Part shown: positions 10,573 to 21,625 of the stretch, one piece after another
Position numbering within the stretch: position 1 is the first letter of the stretch
How the letters are laid out: each line of letters starts with the position of its first letter
Assembly: GCF_023101765.2 (NCBI RefSeq)
Contig: NC_064237.1
Coordinates: 434,001 to 498,000, forward strand
DNA length: 64,000 nucleotides
Reading direction: 5' to 3'
Source: Spodoptera frugiperda
Taxonomy: Eukaryota > Arthropoda > Insecta > Lepidoptera > Noctuidae
Notes under the pieces: generated by a model
The model's input: the letters and a program-made list of their open reading frames with translations, nothing else
The model's database searches: none
Told to the model about the DNA's origin: nothing
Made by a program: the position numbers and the translations under genes

Positions 10573-11600
10573 ATTTTATGTTTTTAAGTAAACTGGTAGA
10601 TTTCGTGATTAATCCTATGCCCATATTATAATCCTATGCAAAAGAGCACACAACAAACATAATCTACGTTGCACTAGCTATGTTATACCTAAGTTTTTTA
10701 AGCACATTCCCAATAAGGAATTCATATACAAAGCATTCTATGTATTATGTATGCATTATACACCAGATATAATGAAACGTAAAGTGCTCTCAGAATTTAG
10801 AAAATTGATATCCATAGTATTCTATCTCCAACCACACAGTTAATGAGGTAATCTGGCAACAAATATGATAATAATCGAACAACATTTAACGAAAAAAAAA
10901 AACACTCTAAAATAGCAATAAATAAGAAGACAATAGCTGCCTTATCAGTTTATCACTGAAAGTGGCGTCTATCTGACATTTGATGAATAGAGACAGGACA
11001 ATACAAGGTCACTAAATGCAATATCTTTCATCCTATTAATCCTACTTCTCACAATATCAGTAATCCTAAATTCCTAATATCTATACTTAATATAAAATTG
11101 AAGAGCTTTTTGTTTGTCTGAGCGCGCTAATCTCCTAAACTGCTAGTTCGAATTTAATAATTCTTTATTGTGTTGAATTTATCGAAGATGGGTATTGGCT
11201 ATAAAACATCATGCTAATAAATAAGAGGCTAGCAGCGAATGAAATAGCACGTGAGTATCTAGACTTACTAATAGTATGAATATGTAAAAGTATGTATGTA
11301 TGTTTATATTCTTTGACGCAGAAGCTTACCGAATGTATCTCAATGAAGGCACAGAAATAGATTGTTATTGTCTGACATAACTCCAGGCTATTTTTTTCTG
11401 AATGGCTATCAAATATCTTTTTGTAAAAAATCGAACTTTGCAAGCTCATGACAGACAGACAGACAAACTGACAGCGGTACCTTAGTAATAGGATGTCCTT
11501 TGGGAACGAACCCGAAAAAGGACATTGGGGATTGTGAATAGTAAGCAGTAAGATATCTTCTAAGAAAATAATAGCTTTTTTTTGTTTTATTCATCCACTA
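10573..11600. other. Unassigned, decayed repeat pieces
   Basis: Around 11075-11230 and 11270-11500 there are motifs such as TTTGTTTGTCTGAGCGCGC, a TATGTATGTATG step and GACAGACAGACAGACAAAC. These are typical of decayed moth repeats bordering microsatellite-like steps. No gene is supported. Confidence 0.35.
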
Positions 11601-11711
11601 ACTTCCCGCCCACGACTTTGCCTGCGATGCTATTTCATTTTCGAGCTTCATGATTATCACCTGATACAAAAATCATACCATGATATAAGCCTTTCAAGAA
11701 TGACAATTTAA

Positions 11712-12002
11712 TTGTGGGAGAGCCATGCTTCGCCACTGCTTGGCCAGCTCGATCGGAATTATACCACGGCTTCACAGAAAAACAACGTGAAAGGCTTGCG
11801 TTGTGCGAGTGAGGTTACTGGAGGCCTAATTAGCGTCCTCCCCAATCTTCCCAATCCCGGATTCCCCAACAACCCTTAAATTTTTTACCACCAAAAGGCC
11901 GGCAACGCACTTGTAACGCCTCTAGCGTTTCGGGTGTCCATAGGCGGCGGTGATTGCTTACCATCAGGTGATCCGTCTGCTCGTTTACCGGCTTATACCA
12001 TA
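11712..12002 (-). repeat. Family B interspersed repeat, best copy
   Basis: The most complete family B copy, about 290 bp in minus orientation. The order is GTGGGAGAGCCATGCTTC, TATACCACGGCTTCACAGAA, GGCTTGCGTTGTGCGAGTGA, CCCAATCTTCCCAATCCCGG, AAAAGGCCGGCAACGCACTT, GGTGATTGCTTACCATCAGG and TCTGCTCGTTTACCGGCTTA. No poly(A), tRNA head or target duplication was found, so the class is unknown. Confidence 0.8.
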
Positions 12003-12590
12003 CAAGCGACAACGAACACACTTTCAAAACTTTATTCATAAAGATTTTCATACTTTCGATATGTCAAGGGTTATCATTAGCAAGTTGACTGCTGATACCA
12101 ATATAATAAACATTGGTATTATATCATATCTTCACAGTATTCAAAATATTTACAAAAAAACAAGTTATATACGTATCTACAGCAGTTTTTACCAGATACT
12201 TTTAGTTATCCTGACTTTTGATCTATGTTTAAATTTTAATTAAAATAAAAATAAAGTTACAAATAGGTACTTGCTTGCTTATTTATCAGTCGTGTTTTTT
12301 AAACATTTGGCTAAGTTATCTTATTTTTTGTTGATAACAATAAAGTTAGGTACGAGTTAGTCTTTATGTTGCTAGCTAGTTTTTTGTTAGGTAGTAAAAC
12401 TGTGACCGCATTGGTTTTTGTATAGACAAAACAGCAATTGGAAAATCTGAAAAAGTAATACATATGTGTACATTACCTATATCATGACGATTATAACATA
12501 GGATAACATCACGCTTTTTGTAGCCTTATGTCTCAAGTCAGTCAAGCTGAGTTCTTCAATATCTAAAGTGACGTCATACACCGCAGTGTT
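12003..12590. other. Unassigned, with CRE palindrome
   Basis: AT-rich; TGACGTCA at 12569-12576 is the only notable motif. No supported gene. Confidence 0.3.
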
Positions 12591-12594
12591 TGCC

Positions 12595-12695
12595 ACATTA
12601 CCCCACTTCCCAATCTTCCTAACAAGCTTTAAATTGTTAACCCCCAAAAGGCCGGCAACGCACTTGTAACGCCTCTGGTGTCCATCTGCTGCGAA
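12595..12695 (-). repeat. Family B fragment
   Basis: Contains CCCAAAAGGCCGGCAACGCA and CTTGTAACGCCTCTGGTG in minus orientation, truncated at both ends. Confidence 0.7.
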
Positions 12696-12837
12696 ATCTG
12701 AAACAATACCGTGCCGTTTCAAACTTATTACCGCGATTTCTTATAAACTACAATAACTTATGCATTCAGGTACAGCCTTAATAGCCTCGACCCTAATTAT
12801 ATTGTTTCATCAACTACAATTAGACACATTACAACTG

Positions 12838-12905
12838 GAAATAGAAAAAAAAAACATACCGGCCGAATTGAGAACCTCCTCCTTTTTGGGAAGTCGGTTA
12901 AAAAT
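12838..12905 (-). repeat. Family G fragment
   Basis: ATACCGGCCGAATTGAGAAC, CCTCCTCCTTTTTGGGAAG and TCGGTTAAAAA form the inverse of the family G head at 9.6 kb. Confidence 0.6.
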
Positions 12906-13254
12906 ACTACCTACGATTTCTAAGAAAACATCTGGACTACGATTTCTAAGAAAATCCATTGGAAACAAAATCACAAAGAGCTATGTCGGTACATTATGTT
13001 TGCACAAACAATGTTTCTCCAATTATTCTTCGTACTGCTGTACAAATAAGTGCGAGGAAATATATGAAGAAAATAAGCGAAGGTGGAATAGAATTGGGAT
13101 AGTTTCTCTTGGTGTCAAATATTCCAGGCAAAGTATTAGTTATCGGGATGTTAGCCCGCCCTACCGTCACTGTCACACGACGACCTTGTCGTGTGGTGCA
13201 AGTTACTAGCGGTTTCAGTAATAAGTTGGTAGCGAAATTAGTTTCTTTATGAGA

Positions 13255-13310
13255 TTAGGCAACAAAGAGCAGACGAATTACTTGATGCCCGGATGCCCGC
13301 AACACCAAAA
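13255..13310 (+). repeat. Family B head fragment
   Basis: Degenerate match to the family B head in plus orientation (AGAGCAGACGAATTACTTGA, CCCGCAACACC). It lies close to the inverted, split copy that starts at 13385. Confidence 0.4.
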
Positions 13311-13384
13311 ATACCCCCTGTAGAAAAACCAGTTGGAGGAGAAAATATATTCAGTACTTGAAATCTCATTATGATTTCTGTTAA

Positions 13385-13473
13385 TGGTTCCCATATTTTT
13401 TCAATCCTTAAATTTCCAATGCTCAAACCCCCAAAAGGCAGGCAACACACTTGTAACTCCTCTAGAGTTACGG
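13385..13473 (-). repeat. Family B element, left half of a split copy
   Basis: CAATCCTTAAATTTCC, CCCCAAAAGGCAGGCAACAC and ACTTGTAACTCCTCTAGAG read as the family B core, and stop where the poly(T) tail of the LINE begins. The missing continuation (GTTGTCAATGGGCG, TGCTCGTTAC) resumes at 16914, about 3.4 kb away. Confidence 0.8.
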
Positions 13474-13845
13474 TTTTTTTTTTTTTTTAATGGGACAAGC
13501 CCGCCACAACCTCCCATACCGCTGCAACTCCTGTAAGCCAGGATCTACAGTAGATACAAACATAAAAACACCGGAACACTGAAGTCCGGCGCGTCCCAGG
13601 GAAATGAATGACTGTCTTGGATCCCGCAACGAAACAAATCAGAAGATGTTATTAGAGGAGAAGAAAAGAAAACGATAGTTTCCACTTCCCTCGGTGAATT
13701 TAATGCAGGAGACAGGATGACTTAAGCCTTAAGGCACAAAAGAGACTGCACAACTGGGAGAAGCCCAGTCGCCAAGCACCACGGAAATTTTACTTAAAAC
13801 TAAAATATTAAATGCTAATACTAAATGGGTCCTATGCGTGAGCTG

Positions 13846-15111
13846 TTATACTTGCTTCCAATAATAGGTATGGCAAAAACGCCTAAACGCACGGAAATTT
13901 GCTCGAGACTCCACAAGGTCCGTGTAATAAACTACACCTGATGAAACAATTAAATTATCCAACATAGTGTTACGCTCAGATTGCCAGAGACCACACTCCC
14001 AGAGTATGTGATGGGCGGATTGCTCATGTTGCAACTCCGCTGTCGAACATTGGCACCATGGTGAATCAACGAGTTTAAATGAGAACAATTTGCTTTTAAA
14101 GTTGCCATGGCCAGTAAGAAATTGGGCAACACAGTGATCCACCTCCAACCATGTCCTCTCCAGTCGCTCATGCACGGATGGAAAGAATTGATAGAGGTGG
14201 CGGCCCTTGGTAGAAGATTCCCATCTACACTGCCACTCAGTCAGAAGTTCATCCCAGACGTCCGTTAATGGCTTGAGCAATCTATCAATTTTGCTTCGAT
14301 CACGTTGTGCTAGAAAGTTTGCGGAAAAGTTAGGTCTCGCATTATAGTACATGGCAGCACGTCGCTGCACCTCAAGATCGACTGGAAGTAGTCCCGCGAG
14401 CACAGGTAGGGCCTCTGTGCTAACCGTCCTATAAGCCTTACACAGAAAGATCAAGGCTAGACGCTGACCTTGGAGAAGCTTTCGCCGTACCGCGCCTATT
14501 GTGGCCCTATCAGCCCATACTGGTGCCCCGTAGCACACGCATCCCAGGTAGGTTGCTCCGTAGATGGTCCTGAGCGTAAGAAAAGAGAGACCCCAGGTAG
14601 CCTTCGAAATTCGCGTGAGCGCATAGAAATTGTTTTTGGCTTTCTCACTAATAGTCTTAATATGTTCAATAAAAGAAAAGTTTTTTTCTAGGACTAGACC
14701 GAGATAGCAAACCGACTCCTTACGTTTGACGGGAACGTTATTGAATTTAATAGACGGCCATGATTTCAAATTTCCTTTAAGCAATAATTATAATTGATAG
14801 GTTTTATGGGGTGCAAAAGTTAATCGATTACGTTCGCCCCATCGCGAGATCCTACTGAGCCAGTCCTTAGCTAAATTCTCTAGTCCGGCGCGGGTATTTG
14901 ATTGTATTAACAAAAGGCCATCATCCGCATATCCAGTCAAAATACAACCAGAAGGAAGGGGGTCGCGAGCAAATCATCAAACCCTAAATTCCACAGATAC
15001 GGGTCAATAACCGAGCCCTGAGGACATCCCATTGACAACGACTTCGACCGAGAAAAATTACCAAGTTTCAGTTTTACAGAACCGTGAAGAAAATAAGTGT
15101 ATAATAGTTTG
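13846..15111 (-). pseudogene. LINE ORF2: RT palm to C-terminus, degraded
   Basis: Read on minus, the frame resumes after the Tc1 insertion with KLLYTYFLHGSVKLKLGN, then SMGCPQGSVIDPYLWN (RT motif). The catalytic YADD box follows (codons at 14920-14931, GYADDGLLLI). A single in-frame TAA near 14796 precedes a 312-codon open stretch to 13846 with CYLGLVLEKNFSFIEH and YGAPVWAD, typical of the post-RT region of R1-like elements. A frameshift lies near 14958. One stop, one frameshift and the Tc1 insertion make it non-functional, but the protein is otherwise well preserved, suggesting fairly recent insertion. Confidence 0.85.
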
Positions 15112-15113
15112 TA

Positions 15114-16664
15114 CACTACCGTCCAAAAGTTTGGAATCACTAGGGTAATTTTAATGAAAACGACTATAATATGTGCAAAGTGTACTTTATTACACTTAAA
15201 TCTTAATCAAATCATAGATTAGTATTCAGTTAAATATACTTAGGACAATTAAGACCAAAAGTTAACACTCTTCGATAAATTTAAGCTTCGTCAAAATGAC
15301 CACCCTTATTCTTTATTACTTGTTCAAAAATTTTACTCATTCTTTTGATTAATTTACTGAAGTATTCGGAGTCCAGTGACTTCCATTCGCTCTGTAAATA
15401 TTCCCACAACTGTGCTGAGCTCGATGGACACCGGTTTTTCACTTTTCTATCAAGTTCATCCCATACTAATTCAATCAGAGACAAATCTGGCGATTGTGAG
15501 GGCCACTTCATAATTTTCAAAACTTTTTCACATCGTTTTTGCTTTGGTTCATTTGGATGAATGCTTTGGTTCATTATCTTGTTGAAAAACAAAATTACGA
15601 CCGATCACATTAATTCCAGAGGGAATGGCATTGTCTTCAAGTATTTTCAGATAGCCTTCTTTATTCAGTTTCCCGGTGATTTTGATCAGATGGCCGGGTT
15701 TATTATTGCCAATGCATCCCCAAACCATCAAACTACCACCGCTGTGCTTAACAGACTGCACATTACACGTTTTTAAAGCCCGCTCCTCCTTTGATCGGTG
15801 TACAAAAACTCGTCTTTTAGATCCAAAAATGAGAAATTTACACTCATTCTTCCAAAGACCTTTTTACAGTCTTCTTCTGTCCAGTTTTTATGTGTTTTAG
15901 CCCATTCCAGTCTTCCCCTTTTATGAACACTAGTCAATCTGGGTTTTTCCGCTGGTACACATCCTCTTAGACCAGCAGATATCAAACGTCTTTTTACAGT
16001 TGTTATTGAAACAGACTTTTCTCTGGTTTATTTAAAGTAGCGGCAATTTGAGGTGCAGTTAAACGTCGATTTCTGTTTGATAATGTCACAACGAAGTTTT
16101 CTTCCTGCTTAGTTGCAGATTTGGGACGTCCAGATCTCTTCCAGTCTTGATTTCCTCCAGTAGCTCTTTTTCGTACAAGAGTATAATGTACGAAATAGCG
16201 ATCTTTTCTGCGATTTGGCAGTTTGACAGTTAGCACTCCGCTGTTCAAGCGAAATTTGTTTCCTTTTTGCCATTTTATGAGCTTGCAAACGTTTGTAACT
16301 ATCACATGAACGTCACACACTTTCACGTCTCACACTGAACTATAAACTGATAATTTTAGAAATAATACACCCATATTCCAAAGATTATACATTACTTATT
16401 ACTACAACAATCCTTAAAACCGCCTATTCTAACAAAATTTCAAAAGGCGGTGCCGCAACTTGAGTGTTCATAAAATACGTGTGTTGGTCTTTTTTGAAAA
16501 CAATGGATAGTTGATAAGAAATTAGTGTTTTTGTTAAATATTGTTGTTAGTACGGTCGTAAAAATACTAATCCCCAATAACAATATGCTTTTTGATGGAT
16601 TTATTGCGGTATAGTTTTTCTGTCGACGAAAATTGGGGTGATTCCAAACTTTTGAACGGTAGTG
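15114..16664 (-). mobile_element. Tc1-family DNA transposon (DD34E), inactive
   Basis: A 1551-bp element with 27-bp terminal inverted repeats at 15114-15140 and 16638-16664, starting CACTACCGTCCAAAAGTTTG and differing at one position. It is flanked by the TA duplication of this superfamily (15112-15113 and 16665-16666). It is inserted in the reverse-transcriptase frame of the surrounding LINE, between codons for SNIY and KLLY. The internal transposase gene (minus) is broken. Confidence 0.93.
15281..16326 (-). pseudogene. Tc1 transposase pseudogene
   Basis: Minus-strand transposase split over three frames. The N-terminal part (from 16326) has the helix-turn-helix/GRPK linker region (SGRPKSATKQE, LTAPQIAATLNK). 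The middle part has RGRLEWAKTHKNWTEEDCKK. The catalytic core follows: HSGGSLMVWGCIG, FQQDNEPKH (second Asp, codon at 15578-15576) and WPSQSPDLSLIELVW (Glu, codon at 15472-15470). The Asp-to-Glu gap equals 34 codons plus one extra nucleotide, so DD34E with a 1-nt insertion. The first catalytic Asp position reads Asn (NECKF, codon at 15848-15846). Frameshifts plus the missing Asp mean it is dead. Confidence 0.9.
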
Positions 16665-16666
16665 TA

Positions 16667-16913
16667 TATGTTACTAAAGCAACCACGACCCTTCAGTTTA
16701 AGGAGTAGCATTGGCCACCACGCGTTATCAAAGGCACCGGAAATGTCTAGAAAAATGCCTACTACATATTTGTGCTCAGACGAAGTCACTATGGTTCGGA
16801 CAGAGAGAGCTGCGTCTACAGTAGATTTACCCACAGTAAAACCAAATTGATTATTGTGAAATTTCGGTCCACCGGGCAGCAAACGAGGAACGATAAGCCG
16901 CTCAAGAAGTTTT
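16667..16913 (-). pseudogene. LINE ORF2: RT fingers/palm segment
   Basis: Contains LLPGGPKFHNNQFGFTVGKS, then KYVVGIFLDISGAFDNAWWP with the first RT catalytic Asp (FLDISGAFD), then LKLKGRGCFSNIY. At SNIY the Tc1 begins. This is the upstream half of the RT that resumes at 15111. The LINE's own 5' boundary is at the family B target duplication (16914). Confidence 0.85.
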
Positions 16914-16982
16914 TAGAGTTTCGGTTGTCAATGGGCGAAACCGTTTGCTTAATATTATGTGACCCGTGTGCTCGTTACGTTC
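16914..16982 (-). repeat. Family B element, right half of the split copy
   Basis: TAGAGTTTCGG, GTTGTCAATGGGCG, TTTGCTTAATATTATGTGAC and GTGTGCTCGTTAC continue the family B element cut at 13473. It abuts a family C fragment directly. Confidence 0.75.
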
Positions 16983-16983
16983 A

Positions 16984-17032
16984 TTTGCATGAAAAGCCGG
17001 TCTTAAACCTCCGAACCACCACGACATCACTG
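16984..17032 (-). repeat. Family C SINE head fragment
   Basis: TTTGCATGAAAAGCCGG and TCTTAAACCTCCGAACCACC match the tRNA-like head of family C in minus orientation. Only about 50 bp are retained. Confidence 0.65.
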
Positions 17033-18955
17033 CGTTTACCATTAAGTGCAAATATCAAAATACGTAATTGAAAAAATAATTAACTCGCTTGCTCCATTAC
17101 TTTATACCACAACAAGCCCTAACTCCTACAGTTGCGAGATGAAGTTGATAAATGACACGGAGGTAATCCAGCTAGTAATCTCCGCCGGTGCGTCCCGTAA
17201 TTTTTCACCTTTTTCTATCTTTTAATCCTAAACCGATCGCGCAATGGATGACGTGCCGCGCGTAATGAACGCGGCGTAGACTGTGTAATGAAGAGGGTTT
17301 GCATGATGCGTAGCGGCACGGTAAACCTGCTTGCTGAACCTCGTTTATTACAGGTTAAATTATTCATTTTGTAATGTATTTTTGGGTGTATTTATGTTAA
17401 ATTGGTTGTAGTTTTAGGTAAAGTGAAAGTCAAATCATTTATTCCAATTAAACGACAAATAGGTACTTCTGAAATGGCAACAAATAAAGAAATAAATAAT
17501 AGTCTGTCAGTCTGTCTGTCAGTGAATTACAAACTATGTAGCTACTACGTAGACGTGATGAAAAATGTGTTTCAAACGTCTTCTAGTCCTATTTCTGTTT
17601 GTTAATAGACATAGAAATAGATGTGTCTCTTTTATTAGTACCTACCTCTTACCTGGCAAGTCTCTAGTAGATTGAATAACATTGAAAATAGAAAATAAAA
17701 TAAATAATCAGTAATTTACCAAACCCACCCATTTACCAAATTATAAACATTTTTGCTTACTTCATTGAGTTACAAAACACGTGATTCTAATATGTTTATA
17801 GTACAAACGAGTATCGACCTAAACTATAAGCTAGAACATAAATTACCATTCAACACCTTCTCACTATAGGTGCTAAAGCAGTGTTCCACAAATAAACATT
17901 ACAACAATATCGGTGTTATATAGTTAATTTTAATGTAAACCTGTCTAGACGTGCTGCGAATGTAAACCAATGAATATTAATTAAAATTCATGACTACAAT
18001 AATAAATGTTTCGATAGGTAACCTCGAAACGTCGGATTGAAAATAATTGCCTTTTGGAAAATATCAGGCGTTTGCACATTCCCTTGATATATTTATAGCA
18101 GTCCATAGATAATTACATTCATTATTATATTATACCTTTTTTATTCAAACACGTCATTCGGTTAAAAAAAGTAATAAACCTCTTTCGACGTCGTAACAAA
18201 TGCTATTTACCTACCTAAAGAAAATATATTATACGATTAGTTCCACTTTTGTCCACTATCGATAAGACAGCGTTGTGATCGCGAATGAACGGTTACGTAA
18301 TGTTTCGTTGTTCAATAACTTCAGTGTGACTTGTAACATAACCAAACATTTTTTTTATTTTAAATTTTATTTGTTGACGTGTCAAAATAACATTCACTCA
18401 AAAAGTGAATTATTGTCTTAGAGTTTTCTTAACAAATTCTATTATTTGTGCTGTGTTTTAAAGATCCTTAGTGGTTTACAAAAACAATGTTTTGAAGTTT
18501 GTTATTGTTTGTCAACATGTGTATTTTAGCTGCGATTCTCCGAAACTATTACAGAATGTATTTCCCAGGTAACATTGTCAATGATAGCAGGACAGGATAT
18601 TGAATTTATTAAACTTTTCGATTCAATTTTAACTTTTCTCGATTTACAAATCAATTTGTTTGTTAAGTTATTCGGTACGGAAATCGAATTTGCTAGCGAT
18701 GATTCGATATTTTTATTTATCATAATTACTGTGGTGTTTCAAATAAACTAATTAATTACCTACCATTTTCAAGTCTTTAACTACCCGAAAAGTAAAACAA
18801 TAAGTTATGTAGTTATGTCAATTTAAGGAATAAAAGCCGGTACCTACTTTAATTACGAGTACCGCCTTCCATTAAATCAATAACATAATAATACGACATA
18901 TTCTAGTAGAAATATCTTTAAGACAGATATTACTTTAAAATAACAAAATAAAAAT
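17033..18955. other. Unassigned; upstream flank of peptide gene
   Basis: AT-rich with short motif-free frames. GGAATAAAAGCCGG near 18828-18841 is a weak TATA-like candidate for the gene that follows, although it is about 115 nt upstream of the ATG. Confidence 0.3.
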
Positions 18956-19201
18956 ATGAAGTTATTTCACCCAATAGTAGTATTAGTGAGCCTATTCACG
19001 GCATATTCGATAATGCAAGCGATGTGTATTCAACCTCCTTTGTTCGTAGGCATGGCGGGTGCGTACCAGGACGTCAGAACATACAAGGAGCCTCTACTGA
19101 GTTCTCTGGAAGAAGATGAATCAAGCGATGGAGTGGTGGAAGTCGAGCCCAGCTTTATACAGTTGGAGATCATGGATAATGATTTCAGAAGGAATCCGTG
19201 A
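18956..19201 (+). CDS. Putative small secreted protein (81 aa)
   Basis: An 81-codon frame starting AAAATATGA, a typical insect start context. Residues 1-24 look like a signal peptide: Lys2, then the hydrophobic core PIVVLVSLFTAYSIM, ending near QAMC. The mature part is about 57 residues and acidic, with an EEDESSDGVVEVE cluster and a C-terminal DFRRNP containing a dibasic RR. It has at most one mature cysteine, so it is not a knottin- or defensin-type peptide. A consensus donor GTATGT starts at 19223, 21 nt past the TGA; an alternative donor GTGAGG at 19198 would splice out the stop. A matching acceptor and 3' exon lie at 21626. I do not recognise the family; a secreted peptide, cuticle or neuropeptide-like precursor is possible but unproven. 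Confidence 0.55.
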   Translation: MKLFHPIVVLVSLFTAYSIMQAMCIQPPLFVGMAGAYQDVRTYKEPLLSSLEEDESSDGVVEVEPSFIQLEIMDNDFRRNP

Positions 19202-19840
19202 GGGAGGAAATTAAAGGACAAGGTATGTATTATTTTTTTTCTCTTGATTATTATTTTAGGTGGATTTGTAAGTGCGTGTTACCAACATAACACTAGAATC
19301 TTCCAAACCTCAAAGGGACAGAGGTTCACGTAGACAATGTAAACTTCTTCGTTGGTCGAGGGGTCGAAAGTACGACTATCGAAGGAAGGTCTTGGGTTCG
19401 ATTGCCAGCACGAAGTACAACCGGAATTTTGTCCGATTTCAGTAATGCCATGTTTTCTAGAATTACTCTTGGTACAAGTAACTAAAATCACAGAAAATAA
19501 ACGTTACCCTTTAGCATTATTCTTCGTATCTGTTAACCCGTAAACCATAGTAACAATTAAAACTACACGTGTCTCATTTAATTTCGAAGGTTCATCATAA
19601 ATATTCATATTAGTAAATTCAAGGGTTACCTTGAAAGAATCCGACCATTCGGAGCTGACATACAAAGTTGCTGACAGTTTTAAAATATGCACGTCTCGCG
19701 CCTCGAGGGATTTGACACAATATTTTTTGATTTTCTACCAACGAATTTTTATGTTAGAATAGGTAAACAGGTACTACTTAGAAGTAATTAGTTCAGTCTT
19801 TATATATTTTCGTCTAGTAAGTCTTTCTATTGAGTTAGTT

Positions 19841-19882
19841 AGACGTTAGTACTGTTAGTTAGTACTAACAGTACTAACGTCT
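19841..19882. repeat. Perfect 19-bp palindrome, 4-nt loop
   Basis: Arms AGACGTTAGTACTGTTAGT and its exact reverse complement (19864-19882) are separated by TAGT. It is followed by a decayed repeat tail (GTTCAACGGTGGACG, TGATGATGATGATG). It could be a hairpin at a repeat end; no T-run terminator is expected in this setting. Confidence 0.8.
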
Positions 19883-20039
19883 AGTTCTGCCCGTGGTTTC
19901 ACACGATTGTGGAAACTAGGTATGTCATGAAGAGTGGAGGACTAAAGGGGGAGGCTTTTGTTCAACGGTGGACGTTTTCCGGCTGATGATGATGATGCAA
20001 ATAGTATTTCTGTTATACTCCCGTGTCACTCTTAAAAAA

Positions 20040-20092
20040 AGTATCGTCTCGCCTTTTATCTCCGAAGGGGTAGGCAGAGGTTTTCAAGTTTC
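20040..20092 (-). repeat. Family E tail fragment
   Basis: TCGCCTTTTATCTCCGAAGG and GGTAGGCAGAGG match the 3' tail of family E in minus orientation. Confidence 0.5.
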
Positions 20093-21229
20093 TCTCCTAA
20101 AAAGTAGTAAAACTCCCCGTTTCTATTAAAATACAATATCAATGGTTACGTTGAAGTTTTCTACTGGATACATATTCACTTATAATAATATATTACCGAT
20201 ACAAGCCCTTGAATTATTAAACTTGACTCGTAGGCATTTCTAATAGCTCCTAATTCTAACCTTGTAACGTTCAAGTACCTATGAAATTGCTGCCGTACTG
20301 GCCAGTTCAAATTAAATAATTATTTCTCTTCAAATTCAATATTTCGATTTTGGCTTACATTCTAATTTCAAATGAATTTAAAAACATTTTTTTTTTATAG
20401 TCGTCATTTGTTTAATAGTTAGCGTTTTGTTTTAAATACATTTGATCACATTTCGTCATCATGGATAAAGTCGTGGCAGCAATGCTTCACAAGCGGCACG
20501 CAACTTCAATGACGATCACCCGAACGCACCAACTGATCTGAAAAATGAGCCACCATGATCTGTTCCTTGTACTGGTCAACATGCATACAAATAAACATAA
20601 TCTGAACATTGAACATTATTACTTGTAACGAGATAGATCCTGTTCAATAATCATAAGCGCTCAGCAAGTTGGTTGTACCCAAGTTTAAAAACTACGCTTC
20701 ATTTCAGTCACGAAAAACGGCAATTTCATAAGTAAAGGGACCTAATATAATCACGAGAAAAAATCCAGTACATGTATTGTAATTTATATGTAGGTACATC
20801 ATAGTATATGTATTGTAATGTAGATGTACAATGTACATCATCGAAATAATTTTCATAATATGAATATTTCGTAGATTTGCAAATATGTTTCTTTGTGTGC
20901 CATGATATTAGAAATTTTGGAATCTAGACAGATGTTATTGGATATTAGCAATATTATAAGTTGAGTATCAATATATCAATATATCGGAATATTGAACGAT
21001 GTGGAGGTGCCGAGCCGTGATGGGACATTATTGGTTTCTCGCAAAATGTGTCTCTGTTAACATTTCTTTGAATGCTAATATTATTGGGCCTCGCTTCCCT
21101 TGTACAAGTGTACATGCTTCAGTGAACGTGTTTATAACTCGATTCTTAATATTAAGTTTTTGACTGATTTCCATCATGGCTGAATTATTCTTTGGTATTT
21201 AAATGTTTTGTTATGCTATTAAAGAAGTC

Positions 21230-21516
21230 CTTGTAGCCCGGAGGCTTAAGTTATGACGGCCACTTCTCATACATGAGGGCGTGGGTTTGAAACCTACCAA
21301 CGGCAAGTGCCATGTGACTTTTTCCGAGTCACATGTACTTTCTAAAAATTATTTAGACACCACTGAAAAACTGTGATGCTTATGATTTATAATTATGAAA
21401 TCGGCAGCTCGCATTGAGTAAACGAGGGGATTAATGCTCAAACCTTCTCCGTGTGGGAAGAGGCCCTGTGGTTTTAGACAGCAGTGGCCATTTGTAGGCT
21501 GTTGATGTTGTTGATG
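21230..21516 (+). repeat. Family C SINE, near full length
   Basis: The head TTGTAGCCCGGAGGCTTAAG and GGGTTTGAAACCTACCAACG is followed by GACTTTTTCCGAGTCACATG and TTTAGACACCACTGA. It ends CTCCGTGTGGGAAGAGG..GTAGGCTGTTGATG. Lies in the probable intron of the peptide gene. Confidence 0.8.
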
Positions 21517-21625
21517 ATCTAATTATATGTAATGCCTAATAGAATATTAAGAAACTATAGAAAATTATTGTGTGATATGCTTATTCATAACATTATCTAT
21601 TTTAATTATTAAATCGTTTTTTCAG

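Larger units (their letters stand above)
13474..16913 (-). mobile_element. R1-clade LINE, 5'-truncated, interrupted by Tc1
   Basis: A minus-strand non-LTR retrotransposon, about 1.9 kb without the Tc1 inside it. Its 3' poly(A) tail appears as the T run starting at 13474. A 3' UTR follows (to about 13845), then ORF2 sequence from before the RT core to the C-terminus. Flanks TAGAGTTACGG (13463-13473) and TAGAGTTTCGG (16914-16924) form an 11-bp target duplication with one mismatch. The 5' end falls inside the RT domain, so this is a dead-on-arrival copy. The insertion splits a family B repeat. Confidence 0.85.
19223..21625 (+). other. Probable intron of the peptide gene
   Basis: Begins GTATGT and ends TTTTTTCAG. 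It contains a perfect palindrome (19841-19882), a family E fragment, a family C SINE and an unexplained GC-richer patch at 20455-20545 that holds a 27-codon frame beginning MDKVVAAML after a T-rich AG. That patch could be an extra exon. The intron call depends on the gene being real. Confidence 0.4.

Noticed and set aside
14470..14691. Plus-strand open frame within the LINE
   Set aside because: Shadow of the well-supported minus-strand ORF2.
15540..15580. Short direct repeat AATGAACCAAAGCA in the Tc1 transposase as a duplication causing the frameshift
   Set aside because: The Asp-to-Glu spacing is 34 codons plus only 1 nt, so no net duplication of the repeat length has occurred.
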